This document shows, in pieces, positions 16,900 to 25,109 of a DNA stretch of 41,501 nucleotides; position 1 is the first letter of the stretch, and the number at the start of each line of letters is the position of its first letter. The DNA comes from an uncultured Planctomycetota bacterium (lineage in GTDB: Bacteria; Planctomycetota; Planctomycetia; Gemmatales; HRBIN36), in contig CALFAY010000033.1 of the NCBI GenBank assembly GCA_937944855.1, forward strand, positions 1 through 41,501, read 5' to 3'. A program made the translations under genes and the position numbers. The notes under the pieces were generated by a model. That model saw nothing but the letters and a program-made list of their open reading frames with translations, had not been told where the DNA came from and searched no databases.

Positions 16900-19341
16900 A
16901 TGAAGCTGGGCAGTGTATTGGCGTCGTGGTTGGGAAGCGGCTCTGCCAAAAACCGGGGAGCACGAAAGCCGAGCACGCCTCTGACCATTGAACCGCTTGA
17001 AAGCCGCACTCTACCCGCGACCATCTCCGGCTTCGTGTTTGTAGATGCCAACAACAACGGACTTTTCGATGCGGGAGAAAGCCCTATCGCCGGCAGCGCC
17101 GTGGAGCTGCGAACGCCTGCTGGCGTGCTCATCGGCCGGGCGGTCACGGACGCTCTCGGGTTTTACCTCTTCGACCGGGATGGCACGGTCAACCCGGGGC
17201 CCCAGCAAATTACGCATCTGCTGACGTTTCCCGAGGCGACGGCCAACCAAACTCGCCTGGGCCAGATACCGCAGTTCGATCCGGCCCTCGGCATTCTGGA
17301 ATCCGTCGAAATCCGGGTTGATGGTCGATTCGTCAGCAACATCCGGGTTGAAAACCTCGACCCGACTCCTTCGGCGATCACGTCCACGGTCGGCGGATTC
17401 GTGGTGCTTGTCGGCCCAAGCGTGTCCAGCGAAGTCAATGGCCCGGCATCCTCGGAAGTCTTCTACGCCACAGCCTTCGATGGCACGCTGGACTTCGCAG
17501 GTTCGAGCGGCCGCGATTTCGGGGCACGGACCGTGACCGGCAGCGGCTCATTTTTGTTAAGCAACGCCGACGACCTCAGCCATTACCGAGGCTCGGGCAC
17601 GGTCTCCTTCAGCCTGACGACGGCGGCCACGTCCCGCGTCAGCGGCGGCAACCTGGCGGCGATCATCAACAGCACGGCAGGTGCCAGGGTCGAGGTGGTT
17701 TACCACTACCGGGCCGACGCCAGCCTCAAGTCAGGCGATTATGTGATCCATCAATTCACCCCGACCGGCTACCTTGACGGGCGGGATTCACGGGACGGCG
17801 TCGTGCTGCCCAACAGCGTCGGCAACGACACGATTGCCGTGACGCTCCGCGACCGCAACCTCGTCAACAACAACTTTGGAGAGCTTTTGCCAGCCAGCCT
17901 CGGCGGCTTTGTGTATTTGGACGACAACAACAACGGCATCCGGGAAGCAGGCGAAGCCGGCATCAGCAGCGTGACCATCGGGCTGACCGGTACGGACGAT
18001 ACCGGTCGGACGATAACCTTGACCGTCCTGACAGGTTCGGACGGCAGCTACCGTTTTGAGAATTTGCGCCCCGGCACCTACACGATCACTCAGACACAAC
18101 CGACGGGGTTCCTGGACGGCAGAGACACGCTTGGCTCGCTGGGCGGCAGCACCAGCAACGACCGCTTCCAGAACATCGTCCTCCGCATGGGTCAGAACGG
18201 GACCAACTATAACTTCGGCGAATTGCGTCCGGCCAGCTTGAGCGGGTTCGTCTATGTGGATGCGGACAACGACGGCATCAAGAGCGCCAGCGAAGTCGGC
18301 ATCGGAGGCGTGGTGGTCACCTTGACCGGCACTGACGATCTCGGGAACTCAGTCCGACTGACACAAACCACGGCCGCAGATGGCAGCTACCGTTTCGATG
18401 GCCTTAGGCCAGGCAACTACACAGTGAGCGAAACCCAACCTGACGGCTACCTCGATGGCAAGGAAGCCGTCGGCTCGGCGGGCGGTTCGCTCAGCGGCAA
18501 TGACCGGATCAGCAACATCGTCCTGGCCCCTGGCATGCAGGCAAACGGTTACAACTTTGGGGAGCTTCAGGCCGCTTCCCTTCGCGGCTCGGTCTATTCG
18601 GACCTGAACAACAACGGTCAGCGGGAGGCGACGGAGTCGGGTATCGCCGGCGTGCGAATTACCCTGACCGGAATCGACGACCGGGGCCAGGCCGTCAGTA
18701 TGACCGCTACGACCGGCGCGGACGGCTGGTACAGCTTTACCGGATTGCGGCCGGGAACGTACACGATCGTGCAGGCCCAGCCGAGCGGGTGGCTGGACGG
18801 TCTCGATACGGCGGGTACACATGGCGGCGTGGTCAGCAACGACCGTTTTGCCGACATTACGCTTCGCAGCGGCGATAACGCCACCAACTACCATTTCGGT
18901 GAGTTGGCTTCGTCCGGTCTGAGCGGGTTTGTCTATCGTGACAAGAATAACAACGGCCTGAGGGATCCCGACGAGAAAGGGATCGAAGGCGTGCTCATCA
19001 CGTTGACCGGCACGGACGATCTCGGCAATACGATCCTGATGACCACGCGGACCGACAGCAGCGGTCGTTATCGCTTCGCCAACCTGCGCCCGGGTACCTA
19101 CACGATCACGCAGAGACAGCCGAGCGGATGGCTGGACGGCAAGGAAAGTCTGGGAACGGCGGGCGGATTTGTGGGCGAGGATGAGTTTTACGGCATCATA
19201 CTGGGTCCGGGCGTGGACGGACGGGACTACAACTTCGGGGAGTTGAGGAAGAAGTCCGACGGCGGATCGCAGGGGAACAACGACGAGCTGAGCAAGATCT
19301 TCTTCCTCGGCTCGACGCAACGCAATCGCCAGGGAACTTGA
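16900..19341 (+). CDS. Large extracellular protein with SdrD B-like (Cna-B) repeats and LExLExRxxP motif
   Basis: This 813-residue surface or secreted protein begins with a basic N-terminus lacking a classic signal peptide. It carries the planctomycete motif IEPLESRTLPA at 30-40. Next come a first SdrD B-like domain (VFVDANNNGLFDAGE), a beta-rich region at about 105-300 that looks like a choice-of-anchor E domain (FDPALGILESVEI), and four near-identical ~113-residue SdrD B repeats. Each repeat has a D-x-N-N-N-G calcium-loop motif and ends in NFGEL. The Asn/Asp-rich loops suggest calcium-stiffened, stalk-like adhesin structure. The ATG at 16900 has GAGGAG upstream. There is no LPXTG or other visible C-terminal anchor. 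The BBP7 barrel gene follows after 17 bases, so the two may be exported or displayed together. Confidence 0.88.
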   Translation: MKLGSVLASWLGSGSAKNRGARKPSTPLTIEPLESRTLPATISGFVFVDANNNGLFDAGESPIAGSAVELRTPAGVLIGRAVTDALGFYLFDRDGTVNPGPQQITHLLTFPEATANQTRLGQIPQFDPALGILESVEIRVDGRFVSNIRVENLDPTPSAITSTVGGFVVLVGPSVSSEVNGPASSEVFYATAFDGTLDFAGSSGRDFGARTVTGSGSFLLSNADDLSHYRGSGTVSFSLTTAATSRVSGGNLAAIINSTAGARVEVVYHYRADASLKSGDYVIHQFTPTGYLDGRDSRDGVVLPNSVGNDTIAVTLRDRNLVNNNFGELLPASLGGFVYLDDNNNGIREAGEAGISSVTIGLTGTDDTGRTITLTVLTGSDGSYRFENLRPGTYTITQTQPTGFLDGRDTLGSLGGSTSNDRFQNIVLRMGQNGTNYNFGELRPASLSGFVYVDADNDGIKSASEVGIGGVVVTLTGTDDLGNSVRLTQTTAADGSYRFDGLRPGNYTVSETQPDGYLDGKEAVGSAGGSLSGNDRISNIVLAPGMQANGYNFGELQAASLRGSVYSDLNNNGQREATESGIAGVRITLTGIDDRGQAVSMTATTGADGWYSFTGLRPGTYTIVQAQPSGWLDGLDTAGTHGGVVSNDRFADITLRSGDNATNYHFGELASSGLSGFVYRDKNNNGLRDPDEKGIEGVLITLTGTDDLGNTILMTTRTDSSGRYRFANLRPGTYTITQRQPSGWLDGKESLGTAGGFVGEDEFYGIILGPGVDGRDYNFGELRKKSDGGSQGNNDELSKIFFLGSTQRNRQGT
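17896..19254 (+). repeat. Four tandem ~339-342 bp repeats encoding SdrD B-like domains
   Basis: Units start at about 17896, 18235, 18577 and 18916, giving periods of 339, 342 and 339 bases. Each encodes about 113 residues running from a (S/G)FVYxDxNNNG start through LTGTDDxG, RFxxLRPGTYTI, xLDGxDxxG and NFGEL. Copies are divergent enough at the DNA level that recent slippage is unlikely. Confidence 0.88.
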
Positions 19342-19358
19342 CCCGAAAGGGCCGCGTC

Positions 19359-20840
19359 ATGCGTTACGTTGCTGCAGGGATTTTGAGTCTCGGCTTGGTC
19401 GCGAGCGAATGGCTGTCCGGTCCGCGGGTCCTGGCGGACTCGACGGAAAGCACAAGTCCTGCTCGAACAGTTTCAATCCCGTCGAGCGTCGGTCTGGGAA
19501 AGCCGATGCCCAGGGGGGTTTCCGTTCTCGGCAAGCCGACTCCGGTCGTTCGTTCCCAAAGTCCGGAAGGCAACCCGCTTCTGCCTCCGAGCGATGCCAA
19601 GCCGGTGACAGTGGTCGCTGCTTCGGCTCCGATGACAAACGGAACGCCGTCTGTCTCGACTGCGTCTTTGAACGTCAGTGAAGGTGATCCCTGTCTGGAC
19701 TGCGGTCCCGTGACGTACGTCCGAGGACCGACCGGCAACCTGTACGGGACGGTCGAGTTCCTCCTGTGGCACTTGCGCGACAGCAAGTTGCCGCCTCTGA
19801 TCACGACTAGCAGCGTGTTGACCCGAAATGTGCCGTTCATCCCCGGAGCCATCGGCTCGCCGGGCACGGTGGCGCTTTTCGGCGGGGACATCGACCACGG
19901 CTGGACTCCAGGCGTTCGGGGCACGCTCGGTTACTGGTTCGATCCTTGTCAGACGCTCGGCATCGAAGGCGGCGTGTTCGGTTTGGAACATCGCGGCGTT
20001 ACCTACGTGGCCGGGTCCGAAGGCAATCCCCCGCTGTTTCGACCGTTCTTCAACAACTCACCTACCCTGGTGCCTCCCTTCGTCGGCGAAGATGTCCAAG
20101 ATGTCGCCTTTCCCAACGAACTCTCCGGCGTCGTGGTCGCCAACCTTGACAGCAGGCTATGGGGTGCCGAGTTGAATCTGCGCAAAAGCCTGTGCTACGG
20201 CATGACCCGTCACTGCACTTGCTACAGCGTCGATCTGCTGGGCGGCTTCCACTATCTGTCCCTCGACGAAACCCTCCAGATCGACGAAGACTTGGTGACG
20301 CGACGTGTGGACAATCTCGGTCCGCCCCCCGGCACCCGCTTCGTGCTGCACGATGAGTTTCGCACCGACAACCGTTTTTACGGCGGGCAACTCGGGGCCG
20401 TTGCCGAGTTTCGCCGGGGAGTCTGGTTCCTGAACGTTCGCGGCCTCGTGGCCCTGGGCGGGACCCGACAAGAAGTACGCATCGACGGGGCCACGGTTGC
20501 CACGGCCCCGAATGGTCAGACGCTAGTTCGCCGGGGTGGATTGTTGACACAGCCGACCAACATCGGCCACTACGAACGCACCGTGTTCAGCGTCGTGCCG
20601 GAAGTAGGAATCAACGTCGGCTGTCAAGTCACCGAGGGACTACGCATCTTCGCCGGCTACTCGTTCCTGTACTGGAGCAACGTCGCTCGGCCGGGGGAAG
20701 CCGTGGATCGAGTGGTCAACGTCACGCAACTGCCCGGTTCGCCGGTGCCTTTCTCCGGGCCTGCCCGTCCGGCCTTCGTCTGGAGTGATACCGATCTCTG
20801 GGTCCACGGTCTCAATGCTGGGCTGGAACTGCGTTATTGA
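19359..20840 (+). CDS. BBP7 family outer-membrane beta-barrel protein
   Basis: This 493-residue protein begins with a signal peptide (MRYVAAGILSLGLVASEWLSG) and a low-complexity stretch rich in Ser, Pro and Val. From about residue 130 it has the BBP7 pattern: LYGTVEFLLWHLRDSKLPPL, GWTPGVRGTLGYWFDP, IEGGVFGLEHR, WGAELNLRKSLC, VDLLGGFHYLSLDETL and VVPEVGINVGCQVTEGLRIF, ending with VHGLNAGLELRY, a barrel-like terminal strand with a final aromatic. BBP7 proteins are planctomycete outer-membrane barrels of unknown cargo. I start at ATG 19359 behind AAAGGG; a TTG at 19338 would overlap the previous stop. It probably shares a transcript with the SdrD-like gene. Confidence 0.88.
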   Translation: MRYVAAGILSLGLVASEWLSGPRVLADSTESTSPARTVSIPSSVGLGKPMPRGVSVLGKPTPVVRSQSPEGNPLLPPSDAKPVTVVAASAPMTNGTPSVSTASLNVSEGDPCLDCGPVTYVRGPTGNLYGTVEFLLWHLRDSKLPPLITTSSVLTRNVPFIPGAIGSPGTVALFGGDIDHGWTPGVRGTLGYWFDPCQTLGIEGGVFGLEHRGVTYVAGSEGNPPLFRPFFNNSPTLVPPFVGEDVQDVAFPNELSGVVVANLDSRLWGAELNLRKSLCYGMTRHCTCYSVDLLGGFHYLSLDETLQIDEDLVTRRVDNLGPPPGTRFVLHDEFRTDNRFYGGQLGAVAEFRRGVWFLNVRGLVALGGTRQEVRIDGATVATAPNGQTLVRRGGLLTQPTNIGHYERTVFSVVPEVGINVGCQVTEGLRIFAGYSFLYWSNVARPGEAVDRVVNVTQLPGSPVPFSGPARPAFVWSDTDLWVHGLNAGLELRY

Positions 20841-21295
20841 ACGGGCTTGGGACCGGAACCGAACAGCTGACCAAGATAATGGCGCTCTCGGGAACGCATC
20901 CGGCGTCTGGCCGACGGTGCCAAGTCGTCATGACCGCAGAGATGCAGCGCGCCGTGGATGACATACAGGCACAATTCCTGCATGGGATCGAGCTTACGCC
21001 GCTCGGCTTCCCGAAGGGCTGTCTCCGCACTGGCGACGATCTCGCCCTCCAAAGTCAACTCGTCCTGTCGGCTTAAGGGGAAGGTGATGACGTCGGTGGG
21101 GCCTTCGTGATGCAAGTAGGTCTGGTTGAGCACCGCGATCTCTTGGTCGCTTGTGATGGTCAGGCTGATCTCTGCGGAAGGCACACCCTCGCCCTGGAGA
21201 ACGCTGCGGACCGCCCGCCGGAGCAATTTGCGGTCCGGTGACAGGAGCTTCTGGCGGTTGGCAATCTCGATCCGGTAGCGGTCGGTGAGCATCAT
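20834..21295 (-). CDS. ybeY: Endoribonuclease YbeY (16S rRNA maturation)
   Basis: YbeY is a small zinc-dependent RNase needed for 16S rRNA 3'-end maturation and ribosome quality control. The 153-residue protein has the core EGPTDVITFPLS and the metal motif HGALHLCGHDD. H114 and H118 match the usual ligands, while the third position (residue 124) is Asp instead of the enterobacterial His. This HxxxHxxxxxD form occurs in other phyla as far as I recall, so activity is likely kept. The ATG start overlaps the stop of the AhpD-like gene by 4 bases (ATGA). Its 3' end overlaps the BBP7 gene by 7 bases in the convergent direction. Confidence 0.9.
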   Translation of the reverse strand: MMLTDRYRIEIANRQKLLSPDRKLLRRAVRSVLQGEGVPSAEISLTITSDQEIAVLNQTYLHHEGPTDVITFPLSRQDELTLEGEIVASAETALREAERRKLDPMQELCLYVIHGALHLCGHDDLAPSARRRMRSRERHYLGQLFGSGPKPVQ

Positions 21296-21690
21296 TCGGG
21301 GTTCGGCACGATGTCTGGTTCAATCTGATAGGCGTCGGCCAGTCGATTCATGGCGTTATACAGACCGACGACAGCGAGCACTTCGCCCAGAGCCTCGTTA
21401 TCCAGACCGAGCTTCTTTACCGCGGCGGTGTGCGAGTTGATGCAATAGGTGCAACCATTCGTGACCGAAACGGCTAAGGCAATGATTTCCTTGGTCAGCA
21501 GGTCGATTTTGCCCGGCTGCATGATCGCTTTGAGCCGAGTCCAACACAGTTCCAGATGGTCCGGATTGGTCGCCAAGGCCCGCCAGATGTTGGGCACTCG
21601 GTCGATCTTCTTCGTGGCTTTGATGTCCTCGAAAATCGCGCGCACTTTCGGATTCGTGGTGTTTTCCTCGACCAATTTGACGGTTGCCAT
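21292..21690 (-). CDS. Carboxymuconolactone decarboxylase (AhpD-like) family protein
   Basis: This 132-residue all-helical protein belongs to the AhpD/CMD superfamily. It carries the redox motif CTYC (C80, C83) followed by INSH (H87), with E68 in the preceding helix, matching the proton-relay residues of AhpD-type alkylhydroperoxidases. It is therefore more likely a thiol peroxidase-like antioxidant protein than a true decarboxylase. It starts at ATG 21690 with a strong GGGAGGGG upstream. It lies 33 bases downstream of the sulfatase-like gene and overlaps ybeY by 4 bases, so the three genes form a probable operon. Confidence 0.87.
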   Translation of the reverse strand: MATVKLVEENTTNPKVRAIFEDIKATKKIDRVPNIWRALATNPDHLELCWTRLKAIMQPGKIDLLTKEIIALAVSVTNGCTYCINSHTAAVKKLGLDNEALGEVLAVVGLYNAMNRLADAYQIEPDIVPNPE

Positions 21691-21723
21691 CGCTTCCCCT
21701 CCCAGGCCGAGATCCGCACACCG

Positions 21724-22977
21724 CTAGTGAGCAGTTCTCAGCAGCTCGCGTCGCACCAGAGGTGCCAGGTCGAGCCGGTCTCGACGCAGCGCCTCGGCAA
21801 ACCGACGCACGGTCAGTTCCAGATGCTCAGCGATGTCAAGATGAAGCCCGGCCACATCATTGACCTCCCAGCGGTCCTCTGGCTTGACGAATAATTGTCC
21901 GGTCTGCCCCGTAAGGCGGAAAGCCCATTCGTGCGTCCGCAGCATCCATTCCTCATGTTCGCCCCCCGGGGCGTGGGCACAGACATATTCTCGACGGTAC
22001 TCCGGCTCACCGCGGGCGGTAGAAAGCAGGCTGAAACCGTGGAGTTGGGGGGGCATTTCGCCGCCAAACGCTTCGAGCAATGTTGGCATGAGATCGCAGG
22101 CCAACGTCAATTGTTGGATCCGCCGTCCGGCTTGTTCTTGCCGAGGCAGTTTGAGGAGCAGCGGAAGGTGGATCAGTTCCTCGTGCAAGTGTGGCGGTTT
22201 GTCGCCAAGGATGCCGTGTTCACCCAGAGGCCACCCAGTATCCGAGGTGACCACGATCATCAGTTCCTCGTAAAGCCCCAAATCCCGGAGTTGATCGAGG
22301 AGCATCCCAAGCCACTGATCCACGCCGCTGACGACACCTGCATACGTTGCGGCGGTACGTTCCACCAGGGTCTTGGCCTCGCCCGGCTCGGCCGTGACGG
22401 CATCCCCGGGGAGAATGCGGCCCAGGGGCGGGGCGAGAATCGGTTCCAGGTCGGCTTCGGGATGCCCTTCCAGGGCTTCCTTGTCGAATTCGCTGGGATG
22501 CCACGGCGGCCTCAGCGAAGCCAGTTCGACCCACAGCAACCAGTCCTTCACCGTTCGATTGGCCTTGAGCCACTCGACGGCGGTTTGCACTGTGCCCCCC
22601 AGCGGGCTTTCCTGTTCCAGGTCGGGGGTGCGGCACTGACGAACCCAGTGCATTGTTTCCCACCCTCGGGCGGGCAGTCGTCCCCGGGAAGGAGAACGTT
22701 CGTCGCCAATGAAAACGGCAGCGATCTCCCGCTCCCAGAGCATTTCGGGCAAACGTGGCGGGCGGGGTCGGTCGGCCGCCGTTTCGGTCAGCAGCCAGCG
22801 TCCGGTCAACCAGTTCCAGCGGACGGCACTGGGCCACGGCTGCGGGGAGAAATGCTGGTCGAAGACCACGCTCTGGGAAGCCAACTCATCCAAGGTCGGC
22901 GTCACCAACCAATCGTTTCCGTAACAACCCAGGTAGGTCGGCTGACAGGCATCAAGGACAACTACCAGACATCTCAT
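21724..22977 (-). CDS. Sulfatase-fold protein with degenerate active site
   Basis: The 417-residue protein has the alkaline-phosphatase/sulfatase fold. The N-terminal strand VVVLDACQPTYLGCYG aligns with the DDxxxxxLGCYG metal motif, WLTGRW with LTGR of the sulfatase signature, and VTSDTGWPLGEHG with the TSDHGxxLGEHG motif. Key residues are changed. Asp-Asp is D9-A10. The formylglycine position (C/SxPxR) reads PSAVR (49-53), with no Cys or Ser at the nucleophile site. DH is D246-T247. A classical sulfatase reaction therefore looks impossible; it may bind a sulfated or phosphorylated ligand or use different chemistry. I start at ATG 22977 (MRCLVVVLDA); an open frame continues upstream towards folE but lacks homology. 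There is no signal peptide. Confidence 0.82.
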   Translation of the reverse strand: MRCLVVVLDACQPTYLGCYGNDWLVTPTLDELASQSVVFDQHFSPQPWPSAVRWNWLTGRWLLTETAADRPRPPRLPEMLWEREIAAVFIGDERSPSRGRLPARGWETMHWVRQCRTPDLEQESPLGGTVQTAVEWLKANRTVKDWLLWVELASLRPPWHPSEFDKEALEGHPEADLEPILAPPLGRILPGDAVTAEPGEAKTLVERTAATYAGVVSGVDQWLGMLLDQLRDLGLYEELMIVVTSDTGWPLGEHGILGDKPPHLHEELIHLPLLLKLPRQEQAGRRIQQLTLACDLMPTLLEAFGGEMPPQLHGFSLLSTARGEPEYRREYVCAHAPGGEHEEWMLRTHEWAFRLTGQTGQLFVKPEDRWEVNDVAGLHLDIAEHLELTVRRFAEALRRDRLDLAPLVRRELLRTAH

Positions 22978-23017
22978 ATTTGGCGATCCGGGAAGCCTCA
23001 GGCTCGATCCGGGGTGT

Positions 23018-23045
23018 TTGACGAAGCCAACGTGACGTCTAACAT
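23018..23045 (+). promoter_or_regulatory. Candidate sigma70 promoter for folE
   Basis: TTGACG (23018-23023), a 16-base spacer and TAACAT (23040-23045) lie in the divergent gap between the sulfatase-like gene and folE. The predicted start leaves a leader of about 45 bases before ATG 23099, which has GAGG upstream. Confidence 0.42.
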
Positions 23046-23098
23046 AGGCTTGAACCGATGCTCCGGCGACCGCGACATCCGCATCCATCGAGGCAAGC

Positions 23099-23743
23099 AT
23101 GTCAGACTCTTCCACCAACCGCAAGGCACGGACTATACCCGGGTCAGGACGCGTCGAGAACGGCCAGACTCGCTCCGTGGATCTGGACCGCATTGCCAAG
23201 GCGGTCCGCGAAATCCTGGTCGCCGTCGGCGAAGACCCGGATCGCGACGGCCTGCGGGACACGCCAGCTCGAGTCGCCCGCATGTACGCCGAATTGTTTC
23301 GCGGCTTGAATCAGGACCCGCGGGCGCATCTCCGCAAGTGCTTTGCGGAGAAGTACGACGAAATCGTGCTGGTCAAGGACATCGACTTCGAAAGCGTCTG
23401 CGAACATCATTTGATGCCGTTCATGGGCAAGGCCCACATCGCCTACCTGCCCAAGGGTCGGATCGTGGGGCTGAGTAAACTGGCCCGAGTCGTGGAGGTG
23501 ATGGCTCATCGTCCGCAGGTGCAGGAACGCATGACGCAGGAAATCGCCGACCTGCTCATGGATGAACTCGATGCCAAGGGGGTCGCGGTGGTTCTCGAAG
23601 CTACCCACACCTGCATGACCGTCCGCGGCATTCACAAGCCCAACAGCATCTGCACGACAAGTGCCATGCGTGGCGTGTTCCGCACCAACCTTTCGACACG
23701 CTCCGAATTGATGGCCTTGATCTACGGAACGCGGGTCCGATAA
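23099..23743 (+). CDS. folE: GTP cyclohydrolase I
   Basis: FolE opens GTP to 7,8-dihydroneopterin triphosphate, the first step of folate and related pterin synthesis. The 214-residue protein has the usual length and all zinc ligands: C101 and H104 in CEHHLMPF, and C172 in THTCMTVRG. It also has the substrate-binding segment GLSKLARVVE and the C-terminal TSAMRGVFR. The first ~25 residues are a variable Ser/Thr/Arg-rich extension. ATG 23099 is preceded by GAGG. The next gene, for a membrane protein, starts only 7 bases after the stop, so the two are likely co-transcribed. Confidence 0.96.
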   Translation: MSDSSTNRKARTIPGSGRVENGQTRSVDLDRIAKAVREILVAVGEDPDRDGLRDTPARVARMYAELFRGLNQDPRAHLRKCFAEKYDEIVLVKDIDFESVCEHHLMPFMGKAHIAYLPKGRIVGLSKLARVVEVMAHRPQVQERMTQEIADLLMDELDAKGVAVVLEATHTCMTVRGIHKPNSICTTSAMRGVFRTNLSTRSELMALIYGTRVR

Positions 23744-23750
23744 CTCCTTG

Positions 23751-24530
23751 ATGGACACGGCTTTTCTCGAAATCTTCTGCCTGCGGCTGGCTTTGGGGAT
23801 GATGCTGGCACTGTTGTTTCTGTCACCGCAGCAGATCAACCCGCGTTTTCACCGCATCCAGTCCGTTATCGTGCTCGGACTGACGACTGCTGCGGTGGTG
23901 CTGTCCTGGTCCCGGGCCGAGAGCCAATTCTTCCTGGGCGTCGGCGTGGCCATCGGGGCCTGTGTCCTGGGGTCAGTGTTTTGGACTGGTCATGCCGGTC
24001 TGGCGGCAAGCGGTTCGGCAATCCTCGGTTCCCTCGGGCTTTTGACAGCTTTGACGGCCTTACACGGCGGGGGGGAATCGGCAGGTGAGTCTTCGATCCT
24101 TAGCCTGATGTGGATGGCGGCGAACGATTGCACCGCCGCAGCCGTCCTCGGCCTGGCGACCACGGCCATGCTCGTCGGTCACTGGTATTTGATCGCTCCG
24201 ACCATGGCAATCGATCCTTTGGTTGGGCTGATCGCGGCCTTGGCCGGAGCGACAGGCTTGCGTATCCTGACCGCATCAGCCGAATTGGGCAGTCTTGTTA
24301 TTGGCGGGGCGTCCTTGGATACCCTGGGATGGCTCTGGCTTCTGTTGCGGTGGGGAATCGGCTTCGTCGGCCTGGGCATACTGACCGTTTTGGCTTGGCA
24401 AACGGCCCGAATCCGCTCAACGCAGTCCGCGACTGGAATCCTGTATGTGGTCACGATCTTTGCTTTTTTCGGAGAATTGATGGCTCAACTCCTGCACGCG
24501 CACCTCGCTGCGGCGGGCGGGGTCCGTTAG
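23751..24530 (+). CDS. Multi-pass membrane protein of unknown function
   Basis: I do not recognise this 259-residue protein. It has about seven to eight hydrophobic helices with few charged residues. Landmarks are an N-terminal FLSPQQINPRFHRIQ between helices 1 and 2, MLVGHWYLIAPTMAIDPL in the middle (a conserved-looking His-Trp-Tyr cluster in a membrane context) and a final helix ending LLHAHLAAAGG. The His residues near helix ends (GHWYL, LLHAHL) could bind heme or metal, but no known family is evident. I use ATG 23751; a TTG three bases upstream is less likely. It lies 7 bases after folE and 27 bases before the zinc-ribbon gene, so it is probably in one transcript with both. Confidence 0.75.
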   Translation: MDTAFLEIFCLRLALGMMLALLFLSPQQINPRFHRIQSVIVLGLTTAAVVLSWSRAESQFFLGVGVAIGACVLGSVFWTGHAGLAASGSAILGSLGLLTALTALHGGGESAGESSILSLMWMAANDCTAAAVLGLATTAMLVGHWYLIAPTMAIDPLVGLIAALAGATGLRILTASAELGSLVIGGASLDTLGWLWLLLRWGIGFVGLGILTVLAWQTARIRSTQSATGILYVVTIFAFFGELMAQLLHAHLAAAGGVR

Positions 24531-24557
24531 TGCCGTGGATAAGGAATCACATGCACC

Positions 24558-25058
24558 ATGCCGAAGCTGCGGTTGACCTGTCCTGAGTGCGAGGCGCGAA
24601 TCGCTACGGAACTCCTGTCTGCCACGGCGTGGAAATGCCGCTCGTGTGGAGCCGAGGTTCCCAATCCCTTTCCCAACGACACCGCCGACCAATTGACTGG
24701 ATGCCGAGCCTGCGGCAATCCGGAGATGTACGTCCAGAAGGCATTCCCGAACTGGCTCGGCATGGGGATCGTGGTAATAGCCAGCCTGGGATTCCTCGTG
24801 TTCCACTGGATGTACTGGTTCTTTGTTGCCTGGGCCTGTCTGTTCGCTGCCGCCATTCTGGACATGTTCCTCTACTTCTTCATGGGCAACGTCACGGTCT
24901 GCTACCGCTGTCGGGCGGAACATTTCGGCTTCCCGGCCAATCCTGGGCACGGCAGCTTCGATCTCGGCGTGGCGGAGAAATACCGGCAGGAACGCCTGCG
25001 GAAGCAGATGCTGAGCGAAAGTTCGGCGCCTTTCTCCGCGCATCACAAATCCCCTTGA
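24558..25058 (+). CDS. Zinc-ribbon membrane protein of unknown function
   Basis: This is a 166-residue protein. The N-terminus carries two CxxC pairs (CPEC and CRSC, about 8-30) forming a zinc ribbon, followed by CRAC (about 49-52). Two membrane helices (MGIVVIASLGFLVFHWMY and FFVAWACLFAAAILDMFLYF) follow. A further CYRC lies right after the second helix (VTVCYRCRAEHFG) and pairs with the earlier CRAC to make a second ribbon, so the metal sites would sit on the same side of the membrane. The hydrophilic C-terminus is basic. I cannot assign a function. It follows the membrane protein above by 27 bases. Confidence 0.75.
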   Translation: MPKLRLTCPECEARIATELLSATAWKCRSCGAEVPNPFPNDTADQLTGCRACGNPEMYVQKAFPNWLGMGIVVIASLGFLVFHWMYWFFVAWACLFAAAILDMFLYFFMGNVTVCYRCRAEHFGFPANPGHGSFDLGVAEKYRQERLRKQMLSESSAPFSAHHKSP

Positions 25059-25109
25059 AGCTCAAGGAGTGACGGGAAAAGCCTTGGCAGACAGGCTGGT
25101 TGAACACCG

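Noticed and set aside
16596..17147. A 183-codon minus-strand frame spanning the leader of the SdrD-like gene
   Set aside because: Half of it is antisense to the SdrD-like coding region, there is no ribosome site at the start, and it has no domain.
17896..19254. Regular spacing suggesting a CRISPR-like array
   Set aside because: The period of about 340 bases, in-frame protein repeats and absence of unique spacers show a protein repeat.
18349..19320. A 323-codon minus-strand frame in the repeat region
   Set aside because: It is the reverse reading of the SdrD B-like repeats.
21895..23478. A 527-codon plus-strand open frame opposite the sulfatase-like gene
   Set aside because: It runs antisense to that gene and then out of frame into folE; its composition is that of a shadow frame and it has no domain.
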